A DNA stretch of 64,000 bases from Phenylobacterium sp. Root700 (GCF_001429025.1 NZ_LMHT01000009.1:79795-143794); one strand, 5' to 3'; positions 27,555-36,514 are shown, counted from the stretch's first letter. A program made the numbers and translations. Notes: generated from the sequence alone by a model not told the origin.

Positions 27555-28784
27555 ATGAGCCAATCGGACGCGCATATTGTGATCCTCGGGGCAGGCCACG
27601 CCGGCGGCACGGCTGCGGCCTTGCTTCGCCAGTATGGCCACACCGGACTCATCACCCTGGTGGGCGAGGAGCCGATCCCGCCCTATCAGCGGCCGCCGCT
27701 GTCCAAGGCCTGGCTGAAGGGTGAGGCCGACGCCGATTCCCTGGCGCTGAAGCCGCTGGAGTTCTACGCCGACCACAACATCGACTTCCGGCCCAATACC
27801 CGCGCCGAGAAGCTGGCCCGCTCGGACAAGAGCGTCTCGCTCTCCAACGGCGAGACCCTCAGCTACGACATCCTGATCATCGCCACCGGCATGCGGCCGA
27901 TCCGGCTGCCGATCGAAGGCGCGGATCTGCCCGGCGTACTCACCCTGCGCTCGGCCGCCGACGCCGAGGCGATCAAGGCGGCGCTCGGTCCTGGCAAGCG
28001 GCTGGTGATCGTCGGCGGCGGCTATATCGGCCTGGAGGTCGCGGCCTCGGCTCGCGCGCTCGGCGCCGAGGCGGTGGTGCTGGAACGCGAGGCGCGCATC
28101 CTGGCCCGCAGCGCCTGCGAGCCGCTCTCCAACTTCTTCCGTGACTATCACATCTCCCGCGGCGTCGAGTTCGTGCTGGGCGCCAGCGTCAGCGGCTTCA
28201 TCGGCGAGGGCGGCAAGGTCAGCGGCGTGCGTCTGGCCGACGGCCGGATCGTCGCCTGCGACGTCGTGCTGCTGGGCGTCGGCGCAACCCCCAATGACGA
28301 GATCGCCCGCGACGCCGGCCTGGAATGCGCCCGCGGCGTGGTGGTCAATCTGGAAGCCCGCACGGCCGATCCCAGCGTCTTCGCGATCGGCGACGTCACT
28401 CACCGGCCGATGCCGCACTACGACCGGATGTTCGGCCCCGAGAGCGTGCCCAGCGCCTTGGAACAGGCCAAGCAGGCGGCCTCGGCCATCACTGGCCGCG
28501 CGGCGCCGACTCCCGAGGTGCCCTGGAACTGGTCGGATCAATACGATCTGAAGCTCCAGATCGCCGGCCTGCCGTTCGACGCCGACCGCGTGTTGCTGCG
28601 CGGCGACCCGGCCAGCGCCAAGTTCGCAGTCTTTCACCTGAAGGGCGATCAGGTCCAAGCCGTGGAGGCGATCAACTCGCCCCCGGAGTTCATGATGGGC
28701 AAACAGCTCATCGCCAACCGCAAGCCGGTCAATCTCGAGCGGCTTGCCGACACGTCCGTATCCATGAAAGAGGTCGCTGCATAA
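27555..28784 (+). CDS. NAD(P)H-dependent ferredoxin reductase (FAD)
   Basis: A 409-residue flavoprotein of the putidaredoxin/rubredoxin reductase family that passes electrons from NAD(P)H to a ferredoxin. The FAD fold is VILGAGHAGGTAAALLRQ at the N-terminus. A second Rossmann fold, VIVGGGYIGLEVAASARALG, is at about residues 150-169. The FAD-site VFAIGDVTHRP is present, and the C-terminal reductase domain starts near WNWSDQYDLKLQ. The ferredoxin gene follows 20 bases later. Such pairs usually serve oxygenases (P450, ring-hydroxylating or diiron); no oxygenase is adjacent here. Confidence 0.88.
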   Translation: MSQSDAHIVILGAGHAGGTAAALLRQYGHTGLITLVGEEPIPPYQRPPLSKAWLKGEADADSLALKPLEFYADHNIDFRPNTRAEKLARSDKSVSLSNGETLSYDILIIATGMRPIRLPIEGADLPGVLTLRSAADAEAIKAALGPGKRLVIVGGGYIGLEVAASARALGAEAVVLEREARILARSACEPLSNFFRDYHISRGVEFVLGASVSGFIGEGGKVSGVRLADGRIVACDVVLLGVGATPNDEIARDAGLECARGVVVNLEARTADPSVFAIGDVTHRPMPHYDRMFGPESVPSALEQAKQAASAITGRAAPTPEVPWNWSDQYDLKLQIAGLPFDADRVLLRGDPASAKFAVFHLKGDQVQAVEAINSPPEFMMGKQLIANRKPVNLERLADTSVSMKEVAA

Positions 28785-28804
28785 CAAGCGGCGAAGGGGA
28801 GTAA

Positions 28805-29125
<321 letters not shown>

Positions 29126-29165
29126 GGCTTTCAAGGGCGACGCCTGGTTGGCGTCGCCGCCGCTT

Positions 29166-29278
29166 CGTCATCCTCCGGTCGTCTGCAAGACGATCCGGGG
29201 GACCCAAGCGGTCGTTGCTCTATCCCGAGATTCAGCTTGGGTCCCCCGGATCTCGCTGCGCGAGCCCGGAGGATGACG
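29166..29278. repeat. Long nested palindrome, REP-like intergenic element
   Basis: The outer arms CGTCATCCTCCGG (29166-29178) and CCGGAGGATGACG (29266-29278) are perfect inverted copies. The inner arms GATCCGGGGGACCCAAGC (29192-29209) and GCTTGGGTCCCCCGGATC (29235-29252) are an 18-base perfect pair. The element lies between the ferredoxin and methyltransferase genes. Its start resembles the repeats at 6166 and 42735, so it looks like a dispersed family; as RNA it would be a very strong hairpin and could end the ferredoxin transcript. Confidence 0.75.
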
Positions 29279-29391
29279 CGCGTTGTGGCTGCCTCGCGCT
29301 GTGGCGGGTGCTATAGCCGGGGCCCGCGACGCGTTGGCGCGTCGCCGCCCTTGGAATCGAGCCTTTCGCATGGCTCCGGGAGACCGCCAGC

Positions 29392-30591
29392 GTGACTGCA
29401 GAGCACCCCTCGCCTGATCTCTCCTTTGAGCAGGTGGACCCCGTCTATCGGGCCTTCATCGAGGACTATCTGCGGCTCCACGGCGTGGACCCCGTCAAGT
29501 TCTGCAAGCCGTTGCCCGGCCAGGACGAGATGTTCTTCAACGCCATCCTGCCGAACTACGAGTTCGACAGCTCGATCTCGGCGTTCAAGTTCGTCGAGTC
29601 GGCGATGCGGCTGGGTGAGGCCTATCGCCAGATCGCGGAGGGCGTGTTCGGCGGCTTCGACAAGCTAGGCACCGTGCTCGATTTCGCCTCGGGCTGGGGC
29701 CGGCTGACGCGCCTGCTGGAGCAGCGCCTGCGTCCCGACCAGATCTACGTCGCCGACATCTATCACCAGGCCATCGACTGGCAGGTCGCCACCTTCGGGG
29801 TCAACGGCGTGCACTCGGCCAAGGATCCGGCCGTATTCGATCATGCCGGCAAGCATGACATCGTGCTGGTCGGCTCGATGTTCTCCCACCTGCCGACCGA
29901 GCTGTTCCACCAGTGGCTGGAGCGGTTGTACCGCCTGGTCGGGCCGCGCGGCGTGCTGGCCTTCAGCGTCCACGACGAGGCGATCCTGCCGGCCGGCGAG
30001 GTCATGGACGCCTCGGGCCTGCACTATCTGCGCTTCAGCGAGAGCAGCTCGCTCGATCTCGACATCTACGGCATGTCCTATGTCACCGAGGCCTTTGTCG
30101 GCGCGGCCATCGCGCGGCTGGCGCCGGGCCTCAGCTGGCGGCGGTTCCCCAAGGGGCTCTATGAGAACCAGGACCTCTACGTGGTCGGCGCGCCGGGCGT
30201 GGACCTGTCGGGCCTGACGCTGGCGAGCTCGCCCATGGGCGGCTTCGAGAGCGTGGCGACCCTGTCGAACGGCGACCTGGAGTTCTCGGGCTGGGCCATC
30301 GAGCGCACGCCGGGGGCGACGATCTCGCAGGTCAGCGTCCACGTGGGCGGCGCTCCGGTGCTGTCAGTCGTTCCGGGGATCGAGCGGCCCGACGTGTTGA
30401 AACACTTCCCAGGCTCGGCCAATGCGCCGGTCGGCTGGTCGTTCCGGCTATCCCGGGATCAGGCGCAGGCGGGCGCCACCGTGCGGGCGCATCTGCAGAG
30501 CAGTTCTGGGCTGACGGGCTATTGCTACGCCCGAGCCCCGGAGCCCGCGACCTTCACCTATTCGGGATGGTCGCGCCGAGCGCTCCGGTGA
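29392..30591 (+). CDS. SAM-dependent methyltransferase with C-terminal beta domain
   Basis: A 399-residue protein. The class I methyltransferase core spans about residues 80-260, with the SAM loop VLDFASGWGRLTRLLE and VLVGSMFSHLPTELF. A separate C-terminal segment (about residues 275-390) has FSGWAIERTPGATISQVSV and RPDVLKHFPGSANAPVGWSF, a pattern like the beta-sandwich modules attached to some sugar- or lipid-modifying methyltransferases and glycosyltransferases. The GTG start at 29392 has GGGAGA upstream. The substrate is unknown. It converges on the sigma factor gene. Confidence 0.7.
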   Translation: MTAEHPSPDLSFEQVDPVYRAFIEDYLRLHGVDPVKFCKPLPGQDEMFFNAILPNYEFDSSISAFKFVESAMRLGEAYRQIAEGVFGGFDKLGTVLDFASGWGRLTRLLEQRLRPDQIYVADIYHQAIDWQVATFGVNGVHSAKDPAVFDHAGKHDIVLVGSMFSHLPTELFHQWLERLYRLVGPRGVLAFSVHDEAILPAGEVMDASGLHYLRFSESSSLDLDIYGMSYVTEAFVGAAIARLAPGLSWRRFPKGLYENQDLYVVGAPGVDLSGLTLASSPMGGFESVATLSNGDLEFSGWAIERTPGATISQVSVHVGGAPVLSVVPGIERPDVLKHFPGSANAPVGWSFRLSRDQAQAGATVRAHLQSSSGLTGYCYARAPEPATFTYSGWSRRALR

Positions 30592-30598
30592 GGTTGGC

Positions 30599-31189
30599 CT
30601 AGGCGGCGATGGCGGCGCCGCGCAGCGATTCAAGCTGCGCGATCAGGGTTTCCATGGCGCTGGACGGCAGGATGTCGTCCTGGTCGTAGGCGCCGGTTTC
30701 GATGATGGTCGCCAGACGGTCGCGGGCGCGGCTGACGCGGCTCTTGATCGTACCGATGGCGCAGCCGCAGATCTCCGAGACCTCCTCGTAGGACAGTCCG
30801 CCGGCCCCGATCAGGATCAGCGCCTCGCGTTGGTCCTCGGGCAACATGGCCAGGCCGCGGCGCACCTCGTCCAGCTCCAGGCTGGCCATCGGGTTGGAGG
30901 CGGCGACCAGGGTCCGTTCGGCGACCTCCGGGTCGAGCTGGGTCGAGCGCCACGAGCGGCGCTTGTCCGAATAGAACTGGTTGCGCAGGATCATGAAGGT
31001 CCAGGCCTTCATGTTGGTGCCGGGCTGGTAGCTGGTGCGGTTGTTCCAGGCCTTCAGAAGAGCGTCCTGGGCCAGGTCGTCGGCGGCGACCGCGTCACGG
31101 CAGAGCGAGCGCGCAAAGGCGCGCATCTGCGGGATCAGCCCGGTCAGTTCGGTTTTGAAAATGTCGTCCGCGCTTGCCTGGTTAGACAT
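30599..31189 (-). CDS. EcfG-type ECF sigma factor
   Basis: A 196-residue sigma factor. Region 2 runs through MRAFARSLCRDAVAADDLAQDALLKAW and TNMKAWTFMILRNQFYSDKR; region 4 has LPEDQREALILIGAGGLSYEEV and CGCAIGTIKSRVSRARDRL. These match the EcfG/SigT group that drives the alphaproteobacterial general stress response. The usual partners phyR and nepR are not beside it in this window, so it may be SigT with a split locus or a SigU-like paralogue. It lies downstream of divL on the same strand. Confidence 0.85.
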   Translation of the reverse strand: MSNQASADDIFKTELTGLIPQMRAFARSLCRDAVAADDLAQDALLKAWNNRTSYQPGTNMKAWTFMILRNQFYSDKRRSWRSTQLDPEVAERTLVAASNPMASLELDEVRRGLAMLPEDQREALILIGAGGLSYEEVSEICGCAIGTIKSRVSRARDRLATIIETGAYDQDDILPSSAMETLIAQLESLRGAAIAA

Positions 31190-31237
31190 CGGTCACCTTC
31201 ATTCAAGCCGGGGTGTTGCGCACCCCTCAGGGTACTA

Positions 31238-31262
31238 AACGCTCCCGCGGCCGAAAGGCTCC
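31238..31262 (-). promoter_or_regulatory. Candidate EcfG-type promoter before the sigma factor gene
   Basis: Read on the minus strand, GGAGC (31262-31258), a 16-base spacer and CGTT (31241-31238) sit about 48 bases before the start codon. The known EcfG consensus is GGAAC-N16/17-CGTT, so this has one mismatch. It would allow autoregulation. Confidence 0.4.
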
Positions 31263-31272
31263 GCTTGGATGG

Positions 31273-33591
31273 TTAAAAGCTAAGCTCCGGGTGTCCCGCC
31301 GCGCCCTGGGCCGCTTCCGGCAGGTGGCAGGTGAAGGTCGCGCCGGCCCCAGGCTCGCTTTCCAGGGCCACCCAGCCGCCATGCAGCTCCACCAGCGCCT
31401 TGACCAGGGCCAGGCCCAGGCCCGGCCCGCCGCGCTCGCGGCCGATGAAGCGATCGAAGATGTGCGCCTGGACGTGGAACGGGATGCCGCGGCCGGTGTC
31501 GGTCACCTGCAGCTGGATCTCGCCCAGGGCCCGGCGGGCGGCGATGGTGACCAGGCCGCCGGCCGGCGTCTGGCGCACGGCGTTCTCGGTCAGGTGGTCC
31601 AGGGTCTGGGTCAAGCGTTTGATGTCGCCGCGGATCAGGCCGATGTCGTCGGGATGCTCGACCTTGATGGTCACGCCGGCGGCTTCGGCGTCCTTGGCCC
31701 AGCGCTCGGCCGATTGGGTCAGCAGCTCGGCGACGTGAACGTCCTCGAGGTCCAGCGCCATCTCGTCGGCGTCGATCTGGGCCATGTCGAGCACGTCGTC
31801 GATCGAGCGGGCGAGCTGGGTCGCCGCCGTGCGCACCGCCGCGGCGTGGCCGCGACCGCGTTCGGACAGGTTCTCGCCGGAGCGTTCCAGCAGTTCCGAA
31901 TAGCCGATGATGGTGGTGAGCGGGGTGCGCAGTTCGTAGGAGACGTTGCCCACGAAGTCGCGTTTCAGGCGCTCGGCCTCGGCCAGGGCGGCCGAGCGGT
32001 CGGCCAGGGCCCGCTCCAGCTTGCGCGCGTCGGTGACGTCGCCGAACGCGATCAGGGTCGCGCCGTCGGGCAGGGGCCGCGACTGATAGACCACGATCCG
32101 GGAGTCGGAGGTCTTCACCTCGCCGGAGATCGGGGCGCGGGCCTGCGGATCAGGATCGGCGACGCGGCCCTTCAGCTCGCGCCAGAAGCCCATATCGTGC
32201 AGACGCGGTACGCAGAGATCGACCACGCCTTCGAAATCGTGGGCCTGTTCCAGCTGGGCGTCGGTGATGTTCCAGAACCGCTCGAAGGCCTCGTTGTGCA
32301 GGCGCAGGCGGCCATCGGAGCCGAACACCGCGACGGCGTCGTTCAGCTTGTCGAGCGTGGCCTGCTGCACCTGGATCTGGGCGTTGTACTGGGCCTTGAG
32401 GCGCAGCTCGCCGGTGATGTCGGAGAACAGCAGCACCACCCCGCCCATCGGGTGGGGCTGGCGGCCGACCTTCAGGGTCCGGCCTTCCGGCAGGCTCCAG
32501 AGGTCGTCGGGGCCCGAGGCGGTGTCTTCGTAGCGGTCGAGTTCGGCCGCCTTCCACTTGGCGTAGTCGACGGTCTCCGGCAGCCGCCGGCGCTGGCGCA
32601 GGCGGTCGAGGATCTCGCCATGTGTCGGGCGCTCGGCCAACCAGGCCGGTTCCAGGCTCCACAACTCGGCGAAGGCGGTGTTGTGGAAGATCAGCCGCTT
32701 GCCCTCGCCGAAGATGGCGACCGCGTCGGCAATGTGGTTGAGGGTCTCGTCGTGGGCCTCGACGTGGCGCTTCAGCGCCTCGCGCAGCTCCTCGGTCTCG
32801 GTGAGGTCCTCGGTCCAGACCCCGACCCCGCCGCCTTCCAGCGGTTGGGCGATCACCTGGAAGGCGCGGCGACGGCCGCCGAAGGTGGTCCAGCGCAGGG
32901 TCTCGCGTCTCAGGCCCAGATTGGCCGCTTCGCTGGCCAGGCTGTCGGCGTTCTTGTCGAAGGACGCGCCCAGGGCGGCGGCCTCGTCCAGGGTCGCGAC
33001 CCCGGCGGCCGTCAGCCAGGCGGCGTTGACCCAGACCGGGCTGCCGTCGGCCGCGGCGATCCAGGCTGGCGAGCGGCGGGCGTCCAGGAAGGCGGCGAAA
33101 CGCGGCGCGGTCGGCAGTCCGACCTCCTCGCCCATCACCGCCGAGAGCCGCAGCCAGGCGAGCGCGCCGGCTGCTCGGCCTTCCACGGCGACCAGTCCGC
33201 CGGCGCCCTGCACGTCGAAGGCGCAGGCCTCGCCGCGTTCGAACAGCGCCCGCAGGCGTCTGGCATGGTCCGGGTCGGCGCGCATCAGCGCCGAGACCAC
33301 GGCCTGCGGATCGGTGTGAGACAGGCCCAGGGCTTCGGCGCACAGCGCCAGGCTCTCTTCGCCCGAGGCCAGCATGGCGTGACCGTCCTGGACCGAGAGC
33401 AGGGCGGAATCAAAGGCTTCGGCCGAGGCTTGCGAGGCTTCCGCCCCGACTTCCAGCTCGGCGATCCGGGCGTTCAGGACATCCATGCGCGCGTCGTTGC
33501 GCCGCCGTTGGTCCACCAGCCAAGCCATGGCGCACAGCGCCAGCAGCACCGCGCCGGCGGCGGCTCCCAGGATCAGTTGTTGCTCGCTCAT
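31273..33591 (-). CDS. divL: DivL, atypical PAS kinase with Tyr in place of His
   Basis: A 772-residue membrane protein with one N-terminal membrane segment (about residues 7-26), a coiled stretch, several PAS-like domains (about 160-270, 285-395, 405-520) and a kinase module. The dimerisation box reads VGNVSYELRTPLTTI: the phospho-accepting His is Tyr552 (codon 31936-31938). This is the hallmark of Caulobacter DivL, which binds DivK~P and controls CckA and so CtrA at the poles. The ATP-binding domain keeps TENAVRQTP and DTGRGIPF. In Caulobacter DivL works as a kinase regulator rather than a classical kinase. Confidence 0.93.
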   Translation of the reverse strand: MSEQQLILGAAAGAVLLALCAMAWLVDQRRRNDARMDVLNARIAELEVGAEASQASAEAFDSALLSVQDGHAMLASGEESLALCAEALGLSHTDPQAVVSALMRADPDHARRLRALFERGEACAFDVQGAGGLVAVEGRAAGALAWLRLSAVMGEEVGLPTAPRFAAFLDARRSPAWIAAADGSPVWVNAAWLTAAGVATLDEAAALGASFDKNADSLASEAANLGLRRETLRWTTFGGRRRAFQVIAQPLEGGGVGVWTEDLTETEELREALKRHVEAHDETLNHIADAVAIFGEGKRLIFHNTAFAELWSLEPAWLAERPTHGEILDRLRQRRRLPETVDYAKWKAAELDRYEDTASGPDDLWSLPEGRTLKVGRQPHPMGGVVLLFSDITGELRLKAQYNAQIQVQQATLDKLNDAVAVFGSDGRLRLHNEAFERFWNITDAQLEQAHDFEGVVDLCVPRLHDMGFWRELKGRVADPDPQARAPISGEVKTSDSRIVVYQSRPLPDGATLIAFGDVTDARKLERALADRSAALAEAERLKRDFVGNVSYELRTPLTTIIGYSELLERSGENLSERGRGHAAAVRTAATQLARSIDDVLDMAQIDADEMALDLEDVHVAELLTQSAERWAKDAEAAGVTIKVEHPDDIGLIRGDIKRLTQTLDHLTENAVRQTPAGGLVTIAARRALGEIQLQVTDTGRGIPFHVQAHIFDRFIGRERGGPGLGLALVKALVELHGGWVALESEPGAGATFTCHLPEAAQGAAGHPELSF

Positions 33592-33678
33592 CCGCGCTCC
33601 ATCGCCGCCGTTCCTTGCAGGCGGCGAATCATCTCAATGACCATAGTTTGGTCCGCGCATTTCGGCGATGATCCCCCC

Positions 33679-34266
33679 ATGACCGCGATCCTCTATCCCG
33701 TGGCCGCGGAGGCCACCCTCGCGCTGTCGGCGCCGCGTGGCCGCGCGGCCCGTGAACGCCAAGCGCTGGAGATCGCAGGCGAGGCTGTCGCCTTTGTGAC
33801 CGAGCCGCTCGGACCGGCCTATGCGACGCGCGACGCCGCCCTCGACGCCTATCCCGGCCAGATCGAGGATGATCGCCCCGGCCGCACGGTGTCGCTGCCC
33901 AGCGAGGATCGTATCCTGCGGCTGGTCGAACAGGTGGCGCCGCGGGCGGGCCGCCTTCGCGCGCCGCCGCCGGTCGCGCCCACCTTCACGGACGGCCACC
34001 GCTGGCCGACGCCCGGCGAGCGCCCGGCCACCGTCTGGCGGGTGATGATTTCCTATTGGCGGATCGGCGCGGCGCCGGTGCTGAAGGTCGGCGGCCCGCA
34101 GGCCCGTCACGCCCGCAAGCGCGGCCGCGATCCCGTCGATTCCGACACCCTGCGCGCCTACACCCGCCAACCGTTGCTGCCGGTGAAGCCCCAGCAACCG
34201 CTCGACATTGGGCTTTTCGAGCGGCGGCTGCCGGAGTCTCCCCATATAGTCGTGCCTGATGAGTGA
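33679..34266 (+). CDS. Hypothetical protein
   Basis: A 195-residue protein (MTAILYPVAAEATLALSAPRG...) with no family I recognise, no signal peptide and no membrane helix. A basic patch HARKRGRDPV lies at about residues 148-157. Its end overlaps the next gene by eight bases (ATGAGTGA), so the two are probably translated together. A much longer frame open upstream is antisense shadow of divL; the ATG at 33679 falls just outside divL and is divergent from it. Confidence 0.6.
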   Translation: MTAILYPVAAEATLALSAPRGRAARERQALEIAGEAVAFVTEPLGPAYATRDAALDAYPGQIEDDRPGRTVSLPSEDRILRLVEQVAPRAGRLRAPPPVAPTFTDGHRWPTPGERPATVWRVMISYWRIGAAPVLKVGGPQARHARKRGRDPVDSDTLRAYTRQPLLPVKPQQPLDIGLFERRLPESPHIVVPDE

Positions 34267-34666
34267 CCCCTACGCCGGACGCGCCCCGTCCCTCGACGAC
34301 CTCGCCGCCTTGGCCGAGGCCGCCTTCGCCGCCCTTCCGGAGGGCTTCCGCGCCATGGCCGGGGAGGTGGTGTTCCGCGTCGACGACTTCGCGGCGGGTG
34401 ACGTGCTTGACGATCTCGGCATCGAGGACGCCTTCGAGCTGACCGGCCTCTATCAGGGCGTGAACCTCGCCGACCGCTCGGTCTTCGATCCCACCCCGGG
34501 GCCTTCGCGGGTGTTCCTCTATCGCCGCCCGATCCTGGACGAGTGGGCCGAGCGCGGCGACGTCACCCTGGCCGAACTGGTCAGCCACGTATTGGTCCAC
34601 GAGATCGGCCACCATTTTGGCCTGTCGGACCCTGACATCGACTCGATCGAGGCCGCCGCGGACTAG
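34259..34666 (+). CDS. Small zincin-type metallopeptidase family protein
   Basis: A 135-residue protein with the zinc motif HEIGHHFGLSD near the C-terminus (HExxH, about residues 118-128) and the preceding VTLAELVSHVLV typical of the minimal bacterial zincin family found beside housekeeping genes. The N-terminal part has LDDLGIEDAFELTGLYQGV. No signal peptide is seen, so it is probably cytoplasmic. It overlaps the preceding hypothetical gene by eight bases and converges on the tetR gene five bases on. Confidence 0.82.
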   Translation: MSDPYAGRAPSLDDLAALAEAAFAALPEGFRAMAGEVVFRVDDFAAGDVLDDLGIEDAFELTGLYQGVNLADRSVFDPTPGPSRVFLYRRPILDEWAERGDVTLAELVSHVLVHEIGHHFGLSDPDIDSIEAAAD

Positions 34667-34670
34667 GGGC

Positions 34671-35297
34671 TTACCTAGCGTCGCAGGGCGGCGGCTGGCC
34701 CTCGATCAGCCCGCGCAGCAGCGGCGCGAGGAGCTTTTGCAGCGCCTGCGGATCGACCTGCGTCAGCGCCGACAGGCCGATCATCTGCCGCATGACCTGG
34801 ACCCCGGCGACCACGGCCAGCACCAGGGCCGCGCGTTCGGCCGCCATGTCGCCCTGCAGGGCGCTGGCCATCACGCCCTGATGATGGCGTTCGATCTGGT
34901 CGCGGGCGATCTCGGCGGCCCTGGCGCTGGACGCCGAGTGGAACATGATCATGAAGCCGTCCAGCGGGGCCGCGCCCGGCGTGGTCAGCTCGACCAGGGC
35001 GCTGGCCATGCTGTCGCTGAGGCTGGCGGCCTCCAGGTTCTGGCTGGTCAGGATCACCGGCTGCGCCATTGTGTCGACGACCACCTCGGCGAACAGCTGC
35101 TCCTTCGATCCGAAATAGCGATTGATCAGCATGGCGGTGACGCCCGCGCCCTTGGCGATCTCGCGCACGCCCACCCCGTCATAGCCTGAGCGCGCGAAGG
35201 CGGCGCGCGCCGAGCGCAGGATCGCCAGTCGGGTGGCGGCGGCGTTTCGGGTTCGTGCGGGGGGCTTGATCGTCACGTCATGCTCACAATTCTTCAC
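34671..35297 (-). CDS. TetR-family transcriptional regulator
   Basis: A regulator of 201-208 residues with a TetR HTH (ILRSARAAFARSGYDGVGVREIAKGAGVTAMLINRYFGSKEQL, about residues 27-70) and a helical ligand domain. Two GTG starts are possible: 35297 (MKNCEHDV...) and 35276 (VTIKPPARTR). It is divergent from a reductase gene with an ATGTATACAT palindrome between them, so it probably represses itself and the reductase. Confidence 0.88.
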   Translation of the reverse strand: MKNCEHDVTIKPPARTRNAAATRLAILRSARAAFARSGYDGVGVREIAKGAGVTAMLINRYFGSKEQLFAEVVVDTMAQPVILTSQNLEAASLSDSMASALVELTTPGAAPLDGFMIMFHSASSARAAEIARDQIERHHQGVMASALQGDMAAERAALVLAVVAGVQVMRQMIGLSALTQVDPQALQKLLAPLLRGLIEGQPPPCDAR

Positions 35298-35320
35298 TTG
35301 TAGACTTGCGGTGATGGGTT

Positions 35321-35330
35321 ATGTATACAT
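35321..35330. promoter_or_regulatory. Candidate operator palindrome ATGTATACAT
   Basis: A perfect 10-base palindrome in the spacer between the divergent tetR and reductase genes. The position suits a TetR-type operator; only a single clear copy is seen. Confidence 0.45.
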
Positions 35331-35385
35331 GTGTAGATATTGGGCGGCAATATGCGAGCGCCGAGCTGGGCGCGGGAGGTATTCC

Positions 35386-36390
35386 ATGGTCGAGACTGTG
35401 CTTGTGACCGGCGGGACGGGATTTGTCGGCGGCTGGTGCATCCGCGAGCTGCTGGAGCGCGGCTACGCCGTGCGCACCACGCTACGCAGCCTTTCGAAAG
35501 AGCCCGCCCTTCGCGCCGCGGTCGGGGCTGAAGGCCCAGCCGGCGAGCGGCTGGCGGTCTTCATCGCCGACCTGACCAGCGATGAGGGGTGGGGCGCGGC
35601 GATGGCCGGATGCGACTATGTCCTGCACGTCGCCTCGCCGCTGGGCGGGGGCGTCGACGACGAGGCCCTGATCGGGCCGGCGCGGGACGGGACCTTGCGG
35701 GTGCTGCGCGCGGCGGTCGCAGCCGGCGTCAAGCGGGTGGTGATGACCTCGGCCGCCGCCACCGCCAGGCCGCCCCGCGACTCCGGCAAGGACAGCGACG
35801 AAAGCGTCTGGGCCGATCCCGCCGATCCGCAGTTCGACGGTTACCGGCGCTCCAAGATCCTGGCCGAACGCGCGGCCTGGGACTTCATGGCGAGCGCTGG
35901 GGGCGTCACGACCCTGACCACGGTCTTGCCCAGCGCGGTCTTCGGGCCGGTGCTGTCGAAGGAGAACCTGGGCTCGGTCCGGATCATCCAGGGGATCATG
36001 CAGGGACGTCCCGCCCGCCTGCCGCGCCTGGGCTTCTGGGTAGTTGATGTCCGCGACCTGGCCGACATCCATATCCGCGCCATGACCTCGCCCGACGCCG
36101 CTGGGCAGCGGTTCATCGCGGCGGGCGACTACATGTGGATGGACGACATGGCCAAGGCGTTGCGAAGCGCGCTCGGTCCAGCGGCGGCCAAGGTTCCGAC
36201 CCGCCGGATGCCGGACTTCGCCTTCAGGCTGGCCTCGCGGTTCACCCCGCAGCTGCGGTTCTTCACGCCCGAGCTCGGCCGCAAGATGGGCCTCAGTTCA
36301 GAGAAGGCGCGGCGCGTCCTCGGCTTTTCGCCGCGCCCGGCGACGACCACGGTGGTCGAGTGCGCCCAGAGCCTGCCTGGGGCCGAATAG
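35386..36390 (+). CDS. NAD(P)-dependent oxidoreductase, extended SDR (dihydroflavonol reductase-like)
   Basis: A 334-residue short-chain dehydrogenase/epimerase-type protein. The cofactor loop is VLVTGGTGFVGGWCIREL (residues 5-22), and the catalytic YRRSK (Tyr-x3-Lys) lies at about residues 152-156, after VMTSAAATA. The C-terminal part resembles anthocyanidin/dihydroflavonol reductases, which reduce small carbonyl substrates. A strong ribosome site (GGGAGGT) fixes the ATG at 35386. Divergence from tetR suggests induction by a small molecule. Confidence 0.85.
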   Translation: MVETVLVTGGTGFVGGWCIRELLERGYAVRTTLRSLSKEPALRAAVGAEGPAGERLAVFIADLTSDEGWGAAMAGCDYVLHVASPLGGGVDDEALIGPARDGTLRVLRAAVAAGVKRVVMTSAAATARPPRDSGKDSDESVWADPADPQFDGYRRSKILAERAAWDFMASAGGVTTLTTVLPSAVFGPVLSKENLGSVRIIQGIMQGRPARLPRLGFWVVDVRDLADIHIRAMTSPDAAGQRFIAAGDYMWMDDMAKALRSALGPAAAKVPTRRMPDFAFRLASRFTPQLRFFTPELGRKMGLSSEKARRVLGFSPRPATTTVVECAQSLPGAE

Positions 36391-36514
36391 GGGTTTGGGC
36401 GACGTGCGGTGCATGGCGCTGCACCTCGGTGCATCAGGCGGGCGGCTACAAGGCCGCGCAGAACGGCGGTCGCCCAATGCGCCGCCCACCCAGCCTGAAA
36501 GAAAGCTCCTCCCC

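Noticed and set aside
31213..33678. A very long plus-strand open frame (over 1000 codons) running opposite divL
   Set aside because: Its composition is that of antisense translation of a GC-rich gene (Arg/Gly/Ala/Val-rich, no domain). Only its last 195 codons, from the ATG at 33679, lie outside divL and are kept.
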